A stretch of 64,000 nt of DNA from Colwellia chukchiensis. Lineage in GTDB: Bacteria; Pseudomonadota; Gammaproteobacteria; Enterobacterales; Alteromonadaceae. Where the stretch lies: assembly GCF_002104455.1 (NCBI RefSeq), contig NZ_NBOC01000001.1, positions 310,001 through 374,000 on the forward strand, in the 5' to 3' direction. Under the pieces are notes generated by a model. The model had not been told where the DNA came from and did not search any database. It saw nothing but the letters and a program-made list of their open reading frames with translations. This document shows positions 16,752-25,993 of the stretch, piece by piece (position 1 is the stretch's first letter; each line of letters begins with the position of its first letter). The translations under genes were made by a program, and so were the position numbers.

Positions 16752-18059
16752 ATGACAAAATCAAAATTAGTAACAGGCAGTGGTGAACGTATCGCGATAG
16801 TCGCGGGGTTACGCACACCGTTCGCAAAACAAGCGACTGCATTTCATGGCGTTCCTGCCGTGGATCTTGGCAAAATTGTTGTTAATGAATTATTAAAAAA
16901 ACATGATGTTGACCCCAAAATTATTGACCAGTTAGTATTCGGCCAAGTGGTGCAAATGCCAGAAGCGCCCAACATTGCGCGCGAAATTGTGTTAGGCACT
17001 GGCATGAATGTGCATACCGATGCCTACAGTGTATCGCGCGCTTGTGCGACAAGCTTCCAGTCGACAGTGAATGTTGCTGAGTCTATTATGGCAGGTATGG
17101 TAGATGTGGGTGTTGCTGGCGGCGCCGATTCTTCATCTGTTGCGCCTATCGGCGTTTCGAAAAAGTTTGCGCGTACTTTATTGGACTTAAGTAAGACTAA
17201 AACGCTTGCTGCCAAAATAGCGCTAATTCGTCAGCTTAAATTTAAAGATATTTTACCTGTACCACCAGCAGTTGCAGAGTACTCGACCGGTTTATCTATG
17301 GGACAAACCGCTGAGCAGATGGCTAAAACTCATGGTATTAGCCGCGCAGATCAAGATGCATTGGCGCATAGGTCGCACACCCTAGCAAGTCAAAGCTGGC
17401 AAGAAGGTAAGCTTGACGGTGAAGTCATGACCGCGCATAGCGAGCCGTATAAGTCGTTTATTTCGAAAGATAACTGTATTCGTGATCATTCAGAGTTAGC
17501 CAGTTACGCAAAATTACGGCCGGTATTTGATCGTAAACATGGCACAGTAACTGCCGCTACTAGTACACCGTTAACCGATGGCGCCTCCGCTGTGTTGATG
17601 ATGCGTGAAGGCCGAGCAAAAGAGCTAGGTTACAAGCCATTAGGTTATATTCGCAGCTTCGGTTTTGCTGCCATAGATGTTTGGCAAGATATGCTTATGG
17701 GGCCAAGCTTTGCCACCCCAATCGCCTTAAAGCGAGCAGGCATGAACTTAGCCGATTTAGACTTAATAGAAATGCACGAAGCATTTGCCGCTCAAGCGCT
17801 AGCTAATATGAAAATGTTTGGCAGTGATAAATTTGCTCGTACACACCTTGGACAAGATAAAGCCATTGGTGAAATAGACATGGACAAGTTCAATGTGATG
17901 GGGGGCTCGCTTGCTTATGGGCATCCTTTTGCGGCGACAGGCACACGCTTGATCGTACAAACATTAAATGAATTGAATCGTCGTGGTGGTGGCACAGGTT
18001 TAACAACCGCGTGTGCAGCAGGTGGTTTAGGTGCAGCTATGATAGTGGAGACAGACTAA
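16752..18059 (+). CDS. fadI: Acetyl-CoA C-acyltransferase, beta-oxidation beta subunit
   Basis: The product is the thiolase subunit of the FadIJ complex and cleaves 3-ketoacyl-CoA to acetyl-CoA and a shortened acyl-CoA. Thiolase hallmarks are present: nucleophile Cys in [16 protein letters not shown], the histidine motif [10 protein letters not shown] and the second Cys in [10 protein letters not shown] chose the ATG at 16752 (435 residues, close to the 436 of E. coli) with GGAAA just ahead; another ATG in frame is four codons upstream at 16740. [20 protein letters not shown] near the N-terminus is typical of FadI rather than FadA. fadJ begins within its stop codon. Confidence 0.93.
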   Translation: MTKSKLVTGSGERIAIVAGLRTPFAKQATAFHGVPAVDLGKIVVNELLKKHDVDPKIIDQLVFGQVVQMPEAPNIAREIVLGTGMNVHTDAYSVSRACATSFQSTVNVAESIMAGMVDVGVAGGADSSSVAPIGVSKKFARTLLDLSKTKTLAAKIALIRQLKFKDILPVPPAVAEYSTGLSMGQTAEQMAKTHGISRADQDALAHRSHTLASQSWQEGKLDGEVMTAHSEPYKSFISKDNCIRDHSELASYAKLRPVFDRKHGTVTAATSTPLTDGASAVLMMREGRAKELGYKPLGYIRSFGFAAIDVWQDMLMGPSFATPIALKRAGMNLADLDLIEMHEAFAAQALANMKMFGSDKFARTHLGQDKAIGEIDMDKFNVMGGSLAYGHPFAATGTRLIVQTLNELNRRGGGTGLTTACAAGGLGAAMIVETD

Positions 18060-20215
18060 TGACTGAAGTAGTAACTAATACAGCACAGGAACAAGAAAAG
18101 ACCTTTAGTTTACAGCGTCAAGAAAGTGGCGTAGCGCATTTAGTCATGGATGTGAAAACTGACTCTATGAATACGCTAAAAGCTGAATTTGCCGATGAAA
18201 TCGCGCAAGTGTTAAAAGAAATTCGTCAAGATGATGCCATAGTCGGTCTCGTGCTTGTTAGCGGTAAAGCGGACTCTTTTGTCGCTGGTGCTGATGTTCA
18301 TATGTTGGCTAACTGCAACTCAGCTGCGGAAGCGACTGCTTTATCTCGACAAGGGCAAATGATCTTTGATCAGCTTGAGAACTTAACAATACCTGTTGTT
18401 GCCGCAGTGCATGGCGCCTGTTTAGGTGGGGGTCTAGAGTTAGCGATGGCTTGTCATGCCATTGTTTGTAGTGATAGTTCAAAAACCACATTAGGTTTGC
18501 CTGAAGTGCAATTGGGTTTGCTGCCAGGGGGCGGCGGTACGCAACGTTTACCTAAACGTGTTGGCCTGCAAAAAGCGTTAGACATGATGCTAACGGGTAA
18601 GCAGTTACGCGCCAAACAAGCGTTAAAAGCGGGTTTGGTAACGGATGTGGTACCAAATAGCATACTAGTAGCAACGGCCGAAAAATTAGCGTTATCAGGT
18701 AAGGTTAAGCCTAAAGCCCGCAAAGTGAGTTTGATGGCGAAGTTACTTGAAGGCAACAGTATAGGGCGTAGCATTTTATTTACTCAAGCTACCAAGGCGG
18801 TATTAAGCCAAACTAAAGGCAACTATCCGGCACCATTGAAAATTATTGATTGTGTGCGTGCTGGTGTTGAACAAGCGCCATCAAAAGGTTACCAAGTTGA
18901 GGCTGATCATTTTGGTCAATTGGTGATGAGTGATGTTTCAGCACAGCTTCGTCAGGTATTTTTTGCCACCACAGATATGAAAAAAGAGCAGGGTGTTGAA
19001 GGTGTTGTGCCAGAAAAAATCAACAATGTTGCGGTTTTAGGTGGCGGTTTAATGGGCGGAGGCATTGCCTTTGTTACGGCAACCAAAGCTAAGCTACCGG
19101 TGCGTATAAAAGATATTTCTCATCAAGGTATCAGCGCTGCGATGAAATATGGCTATGATATTTTGCATAAAAAGGTTAAACGTCGTTTTATGCGCCATAG
19201 CGAAATGCAAAGTCAGTTAGCCTTGATCACAGGCACTACTGAGTATCAAGGTTTCAAGCAAGCAGACATGGTGGTTGAAGCGGTATTTGAAGATTTAGCG
19301 TTAAAACAAAATATGGTGTTAGAGATTGAAAGCCATTGCCAAGAGCAAACCATTTTTGCCAGTAATACTTCGAGCTTACCGATAGGTAAAATCGCCGAAA
19401 AAGCCTTACGACCAGAAAATGTTATTGGTTTGCATTACTTTTCGCCCGTGGACAAAATGCCGTTAGTTGAAATTATTCCCCATGAAAAAACCTCAGATCA
19501 AACCATTTCAACCACAGTGGCGTTTGCGAAAAAACAGGGTAAAACGCCAATTGTTGTAAAAGATAAAGCTGGGTTTTATGTTAATCGTATTTTAGCGCCT
19601 TATATGAATGAAGCGGCGATATTATTACTTGAAGGGTGCTCAATTGAGGCCTTGGATAAAGCCATGGTGAACTTTGGTTTCCCAGTGGGACCAATGCAAT
19701 TACTTGATGAAGTTGGTATTGATATTGGCGCTAAAATTGGTCCGATCTTGCAAGCTGATTTAGGAGAGCGTTTTGCGCCACCTGCAGCATTTGCTAAGTT
19801 GATTGATGACGGTCGCTTAGGGAAAAAGAATCAAAAAGGCTTTTATCAATATAAGAGCAAAAGTAAGAAAAAACTGGTCGACGAAAGTGTGTACGGTGTA
19901 CTAGGGCTAACGGTAAGTAATACTTCGGTGACAGAGGCTCAGGTTGAGCGTTGTATTTATATGATGCTAAATGAGGCAGCACGCTGCTTAGATGAAGATA
20001 TTATACGCAACGCTCGTGACGGTGATATAGGTGCAATTTTTGGTATTGGCTTCCCGCCGTTTCTCGGTGGCCCGTTCCAGTACATGGATAAAATTGGCGC
20101 CGCGACCTTGGTCAGTAAATTGACACAATGGCAAGCCGAGTTTGGTGAGCGATTTACACCGGCTGACGTATTGATAAAAATGGCTGAACATGGCGAGAGT
20201 TTTTATAATGCTTAA
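18059..20215 (+). CDS. fadJ: Fatty acid oxidation complex alpha subunit
   Basis: The product is bifunctional: enoyl-CoA hydratase and 3-hydroxyacyl-CoA dehydrogenase, working with FadI. The start is the ATG of a TAATG overlap with the fadI stop (718 residues; E. coli FadJ is 714), not the upstream frame extension. The N-terminal crotonase half shows GADVHML and GGGLELAMACH; the middle shows the NAD-binding GGGLMGGGI; HYFSPVDKMPLVEI and the C-terminal 3HCDH domains follow. The overlap implies coupled translation and equal subunit levels. A hairpin terminator follows about 50 bases later. Confidence 0.94.
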   Translation: MTEVVTNTAQEQEKTFSLQRQESGVAHLVMDVKTDSMNTLKAEFADEIAQVLKEIRQDDAIVGLVLVSGKADSFVAGADVHMLANCNSAAEATALSRQGQMIFDQLENLTIPVVAAVHGACLGGGLELAMACHAIVCSDSSKTTLGLPEVQLGLLPGGGGTQRLPKRVGLQKALDMMLTGKQLRAKQALKAGLVTDVVPNSILVATAEKLALSGKVKPKARKVSLMAKLLEGNSIGRSILFTQATKAVLSQTKGNYPAPLKIIDCVRAGVEQAPSKGYQVEADHFGQLVMSDVSAQLRQVFFATTDMKKEQGVEGVVPEKINNVAVLGGGLMGGGIAFVTATKAKLPVRIKDISHQGISAAMKYGYDILHKKVKRRFMRHSEMQSQLALITGTTEYQGFKQADMVVEAVFEDLALKQNMVLEIESHCQEQTIFASNTSSLPIGKIAEKALRPENVIGLHYFSPVDKMPLVEIIPHEKTSDQTISTTVAFAKKQGKTPIVVKDKAGFYVNRILAPYMNEAAILLLEGCSIEALDKAMVNFGFPVGPMQLLDEVGIDIGAKIGPILQADLGERFAPPAAFAKLIDDGRLGKKNQKGFYQYKSKSKKKLVDESVYGVLGLTVSNTSVTEAQVERCIYMMLNEAARCLDEDIIRNARDGDIGAIFGIGFPPFLGGPFQYMDKIGAATLVSKLTQWQAEFGERFTPADVLIKMAEHGESFYNA

Positions 20216-20264
20216 TTAGTAGCGGATGTATGCTGCCAATAATGCGGCAATGTTTGACAACTTA

Positions 20265-20289
20265 AGGGGCAATTTATTGCCTCTTTTTT
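20265..20289 (+). terminator. Rho-independent terminator of fadIJ
   Basis: AGGGGCAA (20265-20272) pairs with TTGCCTCT (20277-20284) with one G-T pair and loop TTTA, followed by a T-tract to 20289. Confidence 0.8.
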
Positions 20290-20390
20290 ATACTTAAAAT
20301 GCGCTTTTTTTAGCAATATTCTTTTGAATATTTACTCTAATGTTGTTAATATGCGCGCGATTGGTCAATTTCATTTATCGCGAGTAGTGC

Positions 20391-20594
20391 ATGGTTTTAT
20401 TACTAGTAGTAGCCCTAAGTGTTGTATTTTCTATGTTTTTCTATTGTCAGGCCATTAGTAGTGGCTTAGGTGCTAAACGATGGGCAACGGCGGGATTAAT
20501 GTTTGGGCCATTTGTTTGGCCAATGTTTTGTATGAAAAAACGAGTGAAGCAATATCAACGTTTCGGTTTTGAATGTTTATTGTTTTCAGCTTGA
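20391..20594 (+). CDS. Small hypothetical membrane protein
   Basis: A 67-residue ORF with a long hydrophobic N-terminal helix (about 2-22), a short loop with GLGAKRW, a second apolar stretch (about 32-47, GLMFGPFVWPMF) and a basic tail (MKKRVKQY). Two helices joined by KRW and followed by a basic end are plausible for a real two-pass inner-membrane protein. No strong ribosome binding site is seen before the ATG. It is isolated between the fadIJ terminator and the convergent peptide genes. An opposing 73-residue frame (20473-20694) is less protein-like. Family not recognised. Confidence 0.5.
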   Translation: MVLLLVVALSVVFSMFFYCQAISSGLGAKRWATAGLMFGPFVWPMFCMKKRVKQYQRFGFECLLFSA

Positions 20595-20681
20595 GTGTGA
20601 TCACTGCTTGAAACAATAACGCTAACATCCCTGTAGCGCAGCGTCCTATACTCATGATTAGCAGCTTGATGCTAATTGAGC

Positions 20682-20786
20682 TTAATTCCACCAAGTGCTG
20701 GCCGGCATTTCTTTAATTTCTATGCTCGCGGCAATGGCATTTTCTGCTTTTTCAGTCGCAAAGAAAGCTTTAAGTAAATTAATCAT
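20682..20786 (-). CDS. 34-residue peptide, second gene of the repeat-peptide unit
   Basis: A short ORF that begins MINLLKAFFATEKAEN and ends MPASTWWN before TAA. A full Shine-Dalgarno AGGAGG ends four bases before its ATG and overlaps the TAG stop of the repeat-peptide gene (TAGGAGG), so the two should be translated from one mRNA. The N-terminal third could form an amphipathic helix, and the Trp-Trp-Asn end is distinctive. Family not recognised. The strong ribosome binding site is the main argument that it is real; codon use looks like its neighbours. Confidence 0.6.
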   Translation of the reverse strand: MINLLKAFFATEKAENAIAASIEIKEMPASTWWN

Positions 20787-20794
20787 AAACCCTC

Positions 20795-21103
20795 CTAGAT
20801 GCGCACTTGATTTCGTTTCGTACCAATGCGAACTTGATTTCGTTTAGTGCCAACTTCTTCTACATTTAATTCTTGGTTATTAATTCTTACTTGGTTTCGT
20901 TTAGTGCCAATACGTACTTGATTACGCTTAGTACCAACTTCTTCTACATTTAGTTCGTGAATGTTGATTCTTACTTGATTACGTTTAGTACCAATACGTA
21001 CTTGATTGCGTTTAGTGCCCGCTACCTCAACATTAACTTCATTGGCGTTAGTAACTGCTGGTGTACCTGACATTGCTAAAGATAGAATTATTGAACTAAG
21101 CAT
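20795..21103 (-). CDS. Repeat peptide with six GTKRNQVRI nonapeptides, probably exported
   Basis: The 102-residue product starts with a hydrophobic stretch (residues 2-12) ending in an A-rich region near VTNA, which may be a signal peptide although it lacks the usual basic start. From residue 29 it consists of paired nonapeptides GTKRNQVRI at 29-46, 57-74 and 85-102. The pairs are joined by the ten-residue linkers NIHELNVEEV and NNQELNVEEV, giving a 28-residue period. All six nonapeptides are identical in protein but all six DNA copies differ, mostly at third positions. AAGGAAA lies seven bases ahead of the ATG. No known family is recognised; a small beta-repeat or multi-copy peptide precursor is possible. 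No modification enzyme is adjacent. Confidence 0.75.
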   Translation of the reverse strand: MLSSIILSLAMSGTPAVTNANEVNVEVAGTKRNQVRIGTKRNQVRINIHELNVEEVGTKRNQVRIGTKRNQVRINNQELNVEEVGTKRNQVRIGTKRNQVRI

Positions 21104-21166
21104 GGTGTTTCCTTTTTTGTATTATTATGAAAAATTCAATCTTATATAAGCGAGAACCATGCCAAA

Positions 21167-21199
21167 AGTTACAGGCCTTATTTTATAAGGTCTGTAACT
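21167..21199 (-). terminator. Hairpin between the GGDEF-EAL gene and the repeat-peptide gene
   Basis: AGTTACAGGCCTTAT (21167-21181) pairs with ATAAGGTCTGTAACT (21185-21199) with one G-T type mismatch and a 3-base loop. On the minus strand it is followed by only TTTTGG, so termination of the upstream gene may be incomplete. A TATATAAGAT at about 21143-21152 on the minus strand could be the -10 of the peptide gene. Confidence 0.5.
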
Positions 21200-21247
21200 G
21201 TGTTTTTTGATGGTAATTAAAGTGTCATAAAGCTGACACTGGCAGAG

Positions 21248-24200
21248 CTAAAGTCGGCTGTTGCCAAACGTTGTTGATTTATTGGTGATCTGGAAAGAGA
21301 GTAGATATTTTTGGAAGTCTTTTTCAGGTAAGGGCTTACTATAAAGGTAACCCTGTAATTGTTCACAGCGTAACCCAGTTAAAAAGCTTAATTGTTGATT
21401 GGTTTCAACGCCTTCTGCAACTACTTGCATGCCTAAGTTGTGAGCAATGGTTACTATGGTAGCGACCATGTTTCTGCCTTGTTCAGAACTTTCAATGTCG
21501 TCGACAAAAGCTTTGTCAATTTTAAGCGTATTTAGTGGAAATTTTTTCAAGTAGGCAAGCGATGAATAGCCAGTACCAAAATCATCTAAGGATAAGTGAA
21601 TGCCCATAGCACGAATTTGTAACATGGTCTCTATGGCTTTTTGCGGGGAGTCCATGACAGTACCTTCTGTTATTTCTAACTCAAGATACTTTGCGGCTAG
21701 CTTACTTTCTTTAAGTATGTCAGCAATCATGGCAACCAAGTTCGGTTGGGTAAACTGCACAGCCGATAAGTTGACGGCAATGCGTCCTTCAAACAGGCCA
21801 GCGTCAACCCACTTCTTGGTAGCAAAACAAGCTTTGCGTAGTACCACTTCACCAATATCAATGATTTGTCCTGTTTCTTCTGAAACGGGTATAAACACAG
21901 CAGGGCTAATAATGCCTTTATTTGGCGTCTCAAAGCGTACTAATGCTTCCATTCCGGCAATTTTTCCGGTGGCAATTTCAATCTTAGGTTGATAAAAAAC
22001 CGAGAAAAAGTCTTCTTTAAGGCCATGTCTAATTAAATTTTCAATTTGCAGTCGCTTCACAGCCGCTTTGTTCATTGAGCCATTATAAAATTGGTATTTA
22101 TTGCCGCCGGAATGTTTTGCATGGTACATAGCGGTATCACCATTTTTTAGTAGCTCTTGTGGGCTTGCGCCGTCTTCAGGGTAAAGGACGATACCTATAC
22201 TACTGTAGAGTACAATTTCTTGGTTTTTTATTCTTAATGGGAGTGCAATCGACCCTAATACTTCTTTGGCAATACTGGTAATGGTGTGAATATCGTTGGT
22301 ATTTTCAATAATTAAACTAAACTCATCACCACCTAAGCGGTAAACTGAGTCTTGGCTTCTACCTAAGGTGCGAATGCGCTGTGCGACTTTACACAGTAAT
22401 AGGTCACCCGCTTCATGACCGAGTGAGTCATTGACTTTCTTAAAGTTGTCTAAATCAAACACTAATATGGCGTGTTGAATTTTATTTTTAACTAGCTTTT
22501 CTTGGTTTGCTTGAAAATAAGAGCGGTTAGGCAAGCCAGTTAAGGTGTCAGTGTTGGCCAGCTTTCGCAGTTCAGCTTCAGTTTGCTTACGTTTAGTAAT
22601 ATCGGAAAATACGCCAACAAAGTGAGATATGTTGCCGTTTTCGTCACGAATGATATCTATATTTAAATCTGTGAGATAAATCGCGCCATTATCACGCATG
22701 TTTTCAATTTCACCGTGCCAGTTGCCTTTGGTCACCAAATGTTTTTTAACATTTTGATTGAAGCTGTCAGAGTATTGGTCAAATTTCAGTAAGGTGCCGC
22801 GCATTTGCGCTTTGCTTTTACCGGTAATACGCTGAAATGCTTTATTCACATCAACGACAGTAAATTGACGATCGTATATGACAATCGCATCGGAAATGTT
22901 TTCAATGCATTTGGCAAAAAGCTTTAAACGCTCGTCTGCCCGTTTAATTTGGCTAATATCTTTTAAGGTACCTGTCATTCGACTAGGGTTATTGTTTTCA
23001 TCGCGCTCAACTATTTTTCCGCGATCAAGTACCCAGATCCATTTATCGTCTTTATCTTTTACTCTATAGGTTGCTTCAAAATGCTGGCTACTGTCTTCAA
23101 AATGTTGGTTTAATGCTGCCCGTACGCGAGGAATATCTTGTTGGTGAATATTAGTTTGATCAGAGCCAACATTGCGCTTGCCATCTTGTGGAAACTCTAA
23201 AATTCCCCAAATGTTTGACCGATATATTTTTCCTTTAGTGATGTTCCAATCCCACATTTCATCGCCGCTACCCCATAATGATAGCTTTAGTCGCTCTTCA
23301 CTGAGTTTGATTTGTAGATGATACAAGCGTTTATGACGCATTTGTTGCAAGATATAGGCAATCAGTAATAGCGCAAAAAGGCTATAAACGAATATGGCGC
23401 CGCGTGACAGCCACCAAGGGGGCATTATAGTGATATTTAGTGATTTTATATCGCTTTCTTGCTGATTTTGTAAGTCGTAGGCTTGTACTTCAAAAGTATA
23501 ATCACCAGCACTTAAGTTAGTATAAGTGGCCCTTAAGTTATTTTTACCTGCATCTATCCATTCTTCTTCCAAACCAATGAGTCGATAGCGGTACTTTAAG
23601 AGACTAGGGAGCTTCGCATTAGGTGATATGAACTCTATGCTAAATGGAGATTGCTTATGCTTCAAACTCAGAAAGTTAAGATTATTAGGCGCTTTAGAAA
23701 GTGAGAACTTATCGGAGACAACTTCTGAAACGGTAATTTCTTTGTTTGCTATTAGAATATTTGTAATGACGGGTTTAGATAGTCTCTGACTTATGCGCAG
23801 TAAATCTTGAGGCGAAAACGCGTGGAAACCATTTACTCCTCCAAAGTAAATGACTTGATTTTGAGATATTAATGAACTGTCACTAATAAACTCATTATCA
23901 AAGAGCTTTAAATCGAGATTAAATGACTTGACTAGCTTAGTGTCAGGGTCAATAACGGTGATCCCTTTATTAGTGGAAATCCATGCGAACTCATTGCTAT
24001 CTACAACGATATCAGCGACAAAGTTATTTGATAGCGAAGACTTCTCGTTAAAAGCTATTAATTCATTGTTTTTTTTGTTTATTAGTAGAACCCCCTCACC
24101 TCTAGAGCCTAACCAAATCCAATTAGAAGAAATTGCTAAATTTGAAATGTTACCGAATCTTGATGCAGGTGGGACGTGAGCAATTTCATGAGAGTAGGTG

Positions 24201-25774
24201 TTTTGTTTGGGGTTAAAGTTTAAAATCTTTTTATCTGTTGATGTAAGCCAAATTAAATTATCGTTGTCTACTTCAAGTGCCGTAAAAGTTAACAAAGCTT
24301 CATGAGGATACTTTTTTAAACTGTTGGTATTAAGATCAAATGAAGCTAAGGTTCTCTTTTCATCTAAAAACCAAATACTGTCATTGACTAAAAATAAATT
24401 ACTGTAATCAATTTCACTTGATGATTGTGACCATACAATATTTTCAGTTAATTGATTATTAATAACATCATAATAGAAAAGCTCACCAGGCTCTGTTTTA
24501 AGCCATAAATTATTATTATTGTCACTAAATAAATGTGATATAGGAGTCTGGTTGTTTATCTTTATTTGGGCTGTGTTACCTAATTTATCAATTCTATTAA
24601 GTTGACCATTATCAGTAGTAAACCATGTAACTCCACTTGGTGTTTCAGCAAATGCATAAACAGCCTGACCTGTGCTGTTATAATTAAATAATCCATGCGT
24701 AATAGCAAGTTGTGTAGGGTTAAAAGTACTTACACCACCGCCATTAGTGCCTAACCATAATTTATTTGCGCTATCCTTATGAATTTTTAAAATGAGGTCA
24801 AACGAGAGTGCATTTTTATGCTGCGCACTTTGATAGGAAGTGACTTTATCAGTCAAAATATTGATGCTATTTAAACCGTTGTGTGTACCCAACCAAATTG
24901 TCGAGTCGTCAAGTTGGGCTATTGAGCGCACTTTATTTGATAAAATATTTGTTGTTTTATCAACGCCATTTTCAGTGTAATGTTTAACAACTTCATAATC
25001 TTGAGAAATTATATAAAGGCCGTTATCCGTTGCGAGCCAATATTGATTATCAATAAACTTTAAATCGAAGAGGGCGCTGGCGTTAAGCTCTAAATTCCAT
25101 TTGTTTTGTGCGCTTAATGGTACGGCAAATGACATGGTGCTATTGGTTAAAAAGATGCCTTGATCATAAGTACCTAACCAATAATTGCCTTTTTTATCTT
25201 GGAAAATGGTTTTAATTTCTTTTAAGGCGTTGTCAAAGCCACGGATCCTAATACGAGCAAAGTTATTGTATTCAGGCTCATATTTATGTAAGCCTTCTTT
25301 TGTGGAAACGAGAATATCACCTTGACTATCTTGGTAAATATCCCAAATTTCATTATCTTTTAACGAGCCACTCTCACTGCTTTGATGGTAAAAATTATCA
25401 AAGTTATCTAAGCTTTCGTTATAACGGCTAAGCCCATTGTTGGTGCCAACCCAAAGCACACCTTTATCATCTATGAAAAGTTTACGAATAAAGTTATCTG
25501 CTATCGAGCCTTTATTGGTGCTGTCATGACGGTAATAGACAAAATTTTTGCCATCAAAGCGGTTCAGGCCATCTTGGGTGGCAATCCAAATAAAGCCGTG
25601 TTTATCTTGGGTAATGTCGTAAACATAACTTTGTGACAACCCTTCCGCGATGGAAATACGTTCAAACTTAAGTGGCGGGTGGTTAACTTGGTGTTCAAAG
25701 GCAAGTACGGTACTAGAAGGTAACCATAAGATTGCCAGTAGCAGCGCAACGCAGGTTGAAAATAATTTTGTCAT
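21248..25774 (-). CDS. Periplasmic-propeller sensor with PAS, GGDEF and EAL domains
   Basis: I choose the ATG at 25774 (1508 residues) because it gives a clean signal peptide (TKLFSTCVALLLAILWLP); a GTG ten codons upstream is also possible. Order: signal peptide, a two-component-regulator beta-propeller (about 40-670, many DGLNR and GTNNGLSR-like blades), a Y_Y_Y domain (about 690-780), one membrane helix (about 790-810), two PAS/PAC regions (about 825-1060), GGDEF (GGDEF at 1148-1152) and EAL (EALVR at 1276-1280). The RSQD inhibitory site precedes GGDEF by five residues, and DDFGTGYSSL is intact, so both synthesis and breakdown of c-di-GMP look possible. The propeller probably senses a periplasmic ligand. 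Confidence 0.9.
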   Translation of the reverse strand: MTKLFSTCVALLLAILWLPSSTVLAFEHQVNHPPLKFERISIAEGLSQSYVYDITQDKHGFIWIATQDGLNRFDGKNFVYYRHDSTNKGSIADNFIRKLFIDDKGVLWVGTNNGLSRYNESLDNFDNFYHQSSESGSLKDNEIWDIYQDSQGDILVSTKEGLHKYEPEYNNFARIRIRGFDNALKEIKTIFQDKKGNYWLGTYDQGIFLTNSTMSFAVPLSAQNKWNLELNASALFDLKFIDNQYWLATDNGLYIISQDYEVVKHYTENGVDKTTNILSNKVRSIAQLDDSTIWLGTHNGLNSINILTDKVTSYQSAQHKNALSFDLILKIHKDSANKLWLGTNGGGVSTFNPTQLAITHGLFNYNSTGQAVYAFAETPSGVTWFTTDNGQLNRIDKLGNTAQIKINNQTPISHLFSDNNNNLWLKTEPGELFYYDVINNQLTENIVWSQSSSEIDYSNLFLVNDSIWFLDEKRTLASFDLNTNSLKKYPHEALLTFTALEVDNDNLIWLTSTDKKILNFNPKQNTYSHEIAHVPPASRFGNISNLAISSNWIWLGSRGEGVLLINKKNNELIAFNEKSSLSNNFVADIVVDSNEFAWISTNKGITVIDPDTKLVKSFNLDLKLFDNEFISDSSLISQNQVIYFGGVNGFHAFSPQDLLRISQRLSKPVITNILIANKEITVSEVVSDKFSLSKAPNNLNFLSLKHKQSPFSIEFISPNAKLPSLLKYRYRLIGLEEEWIDAGKNNLRATYTNLSAGDYTFEVQAYDLQNQQESDIKSLNITIMPPWWLSRGAIFVYSLFALLLIAYILQQMRHKRLYHLQIKLSEERLKLSLWGSGDEMWDWNITKGKIYRSNIWGILEFPQDGKRNVGSDQTNIHQQDIPRVRAALNQHFEDSSQHFEATYRVKDKDDKWIWVLDRGKIVERDENNNPSRMTGTLKDISQIKRADERLKLFAKCIENISDAIVIYDRQFTVVDVNKAFQRITGKSKAQMRGTLLKFDQYSDSFNQNVKKHLVTKGNWHGEIENMRDNGAIYLTDLNIDIIRDENGNISHFVGVFSDITKRKQTEAELRKLANTDTLTGLPNRSYFQANQEKLVKNKIQHAILVFDLDNFKKVNDSLGHEAGDLLLCKVAQRIRTLGRSQDSVYRLGGDEFSLIIENTNDIHTITSIAKEVLGSIALPLRIKNQEIVLYSSIGIVLYPEDGASPQELLKNGDTAMYHAKHSGGNKYQFYNGSMNKAAVKRLQIENLIRHGLKEDFFSVFYQPKIEIATGKIAGMEALVRFETPNKGIISPAVFIPVSEETGQIIDIGEVVLRKACFATKKWVDAGLFEGRIAVNLSAVQFTQPNLVAMIADILKESKLAAKYLELEITEGTVMDSPQKAIETMLQIRAMGIHLSLDDFGTGYSSLAYLKKFPLNTLKIDKAFVDDIESSEQGRNMVATIVTIAHNLGMQVVAEGVETNQQLSFLTGLRCEQLQGYLYSKPLPEKDFQKYLLSFQITNKSTTFGNSRL

Positions 25775-25993
25775 TAATTTGTTTTTAAAAGAAAGCAAAA
25801 GCACTAACTCAACCTTTTAGAGCAAGCCTTTACCTTAATGTTTTAACTTACTTAGGTAGGCTAGATATTTTTATTATTATAGGATGCAGCACCCATTACA
25901 AATGATGTTAAGGGCGAAGTCAATCCTTGATGATTTTGTCTCAGATAATGAGCAAAGCTCACTCGCATCCTCGTTCTTTTTATATCGGCAAGA

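Noticed and set aside
20473-20694. 73-residue frame on the minus strand overlapping the small membrane protein and the end of the 34-residue peptide gene
   Set aside because: No ribosome binding site and weaker amino acid pattern than the opposing frame; it also overlaps the peptide gene with the good AGGAGG.
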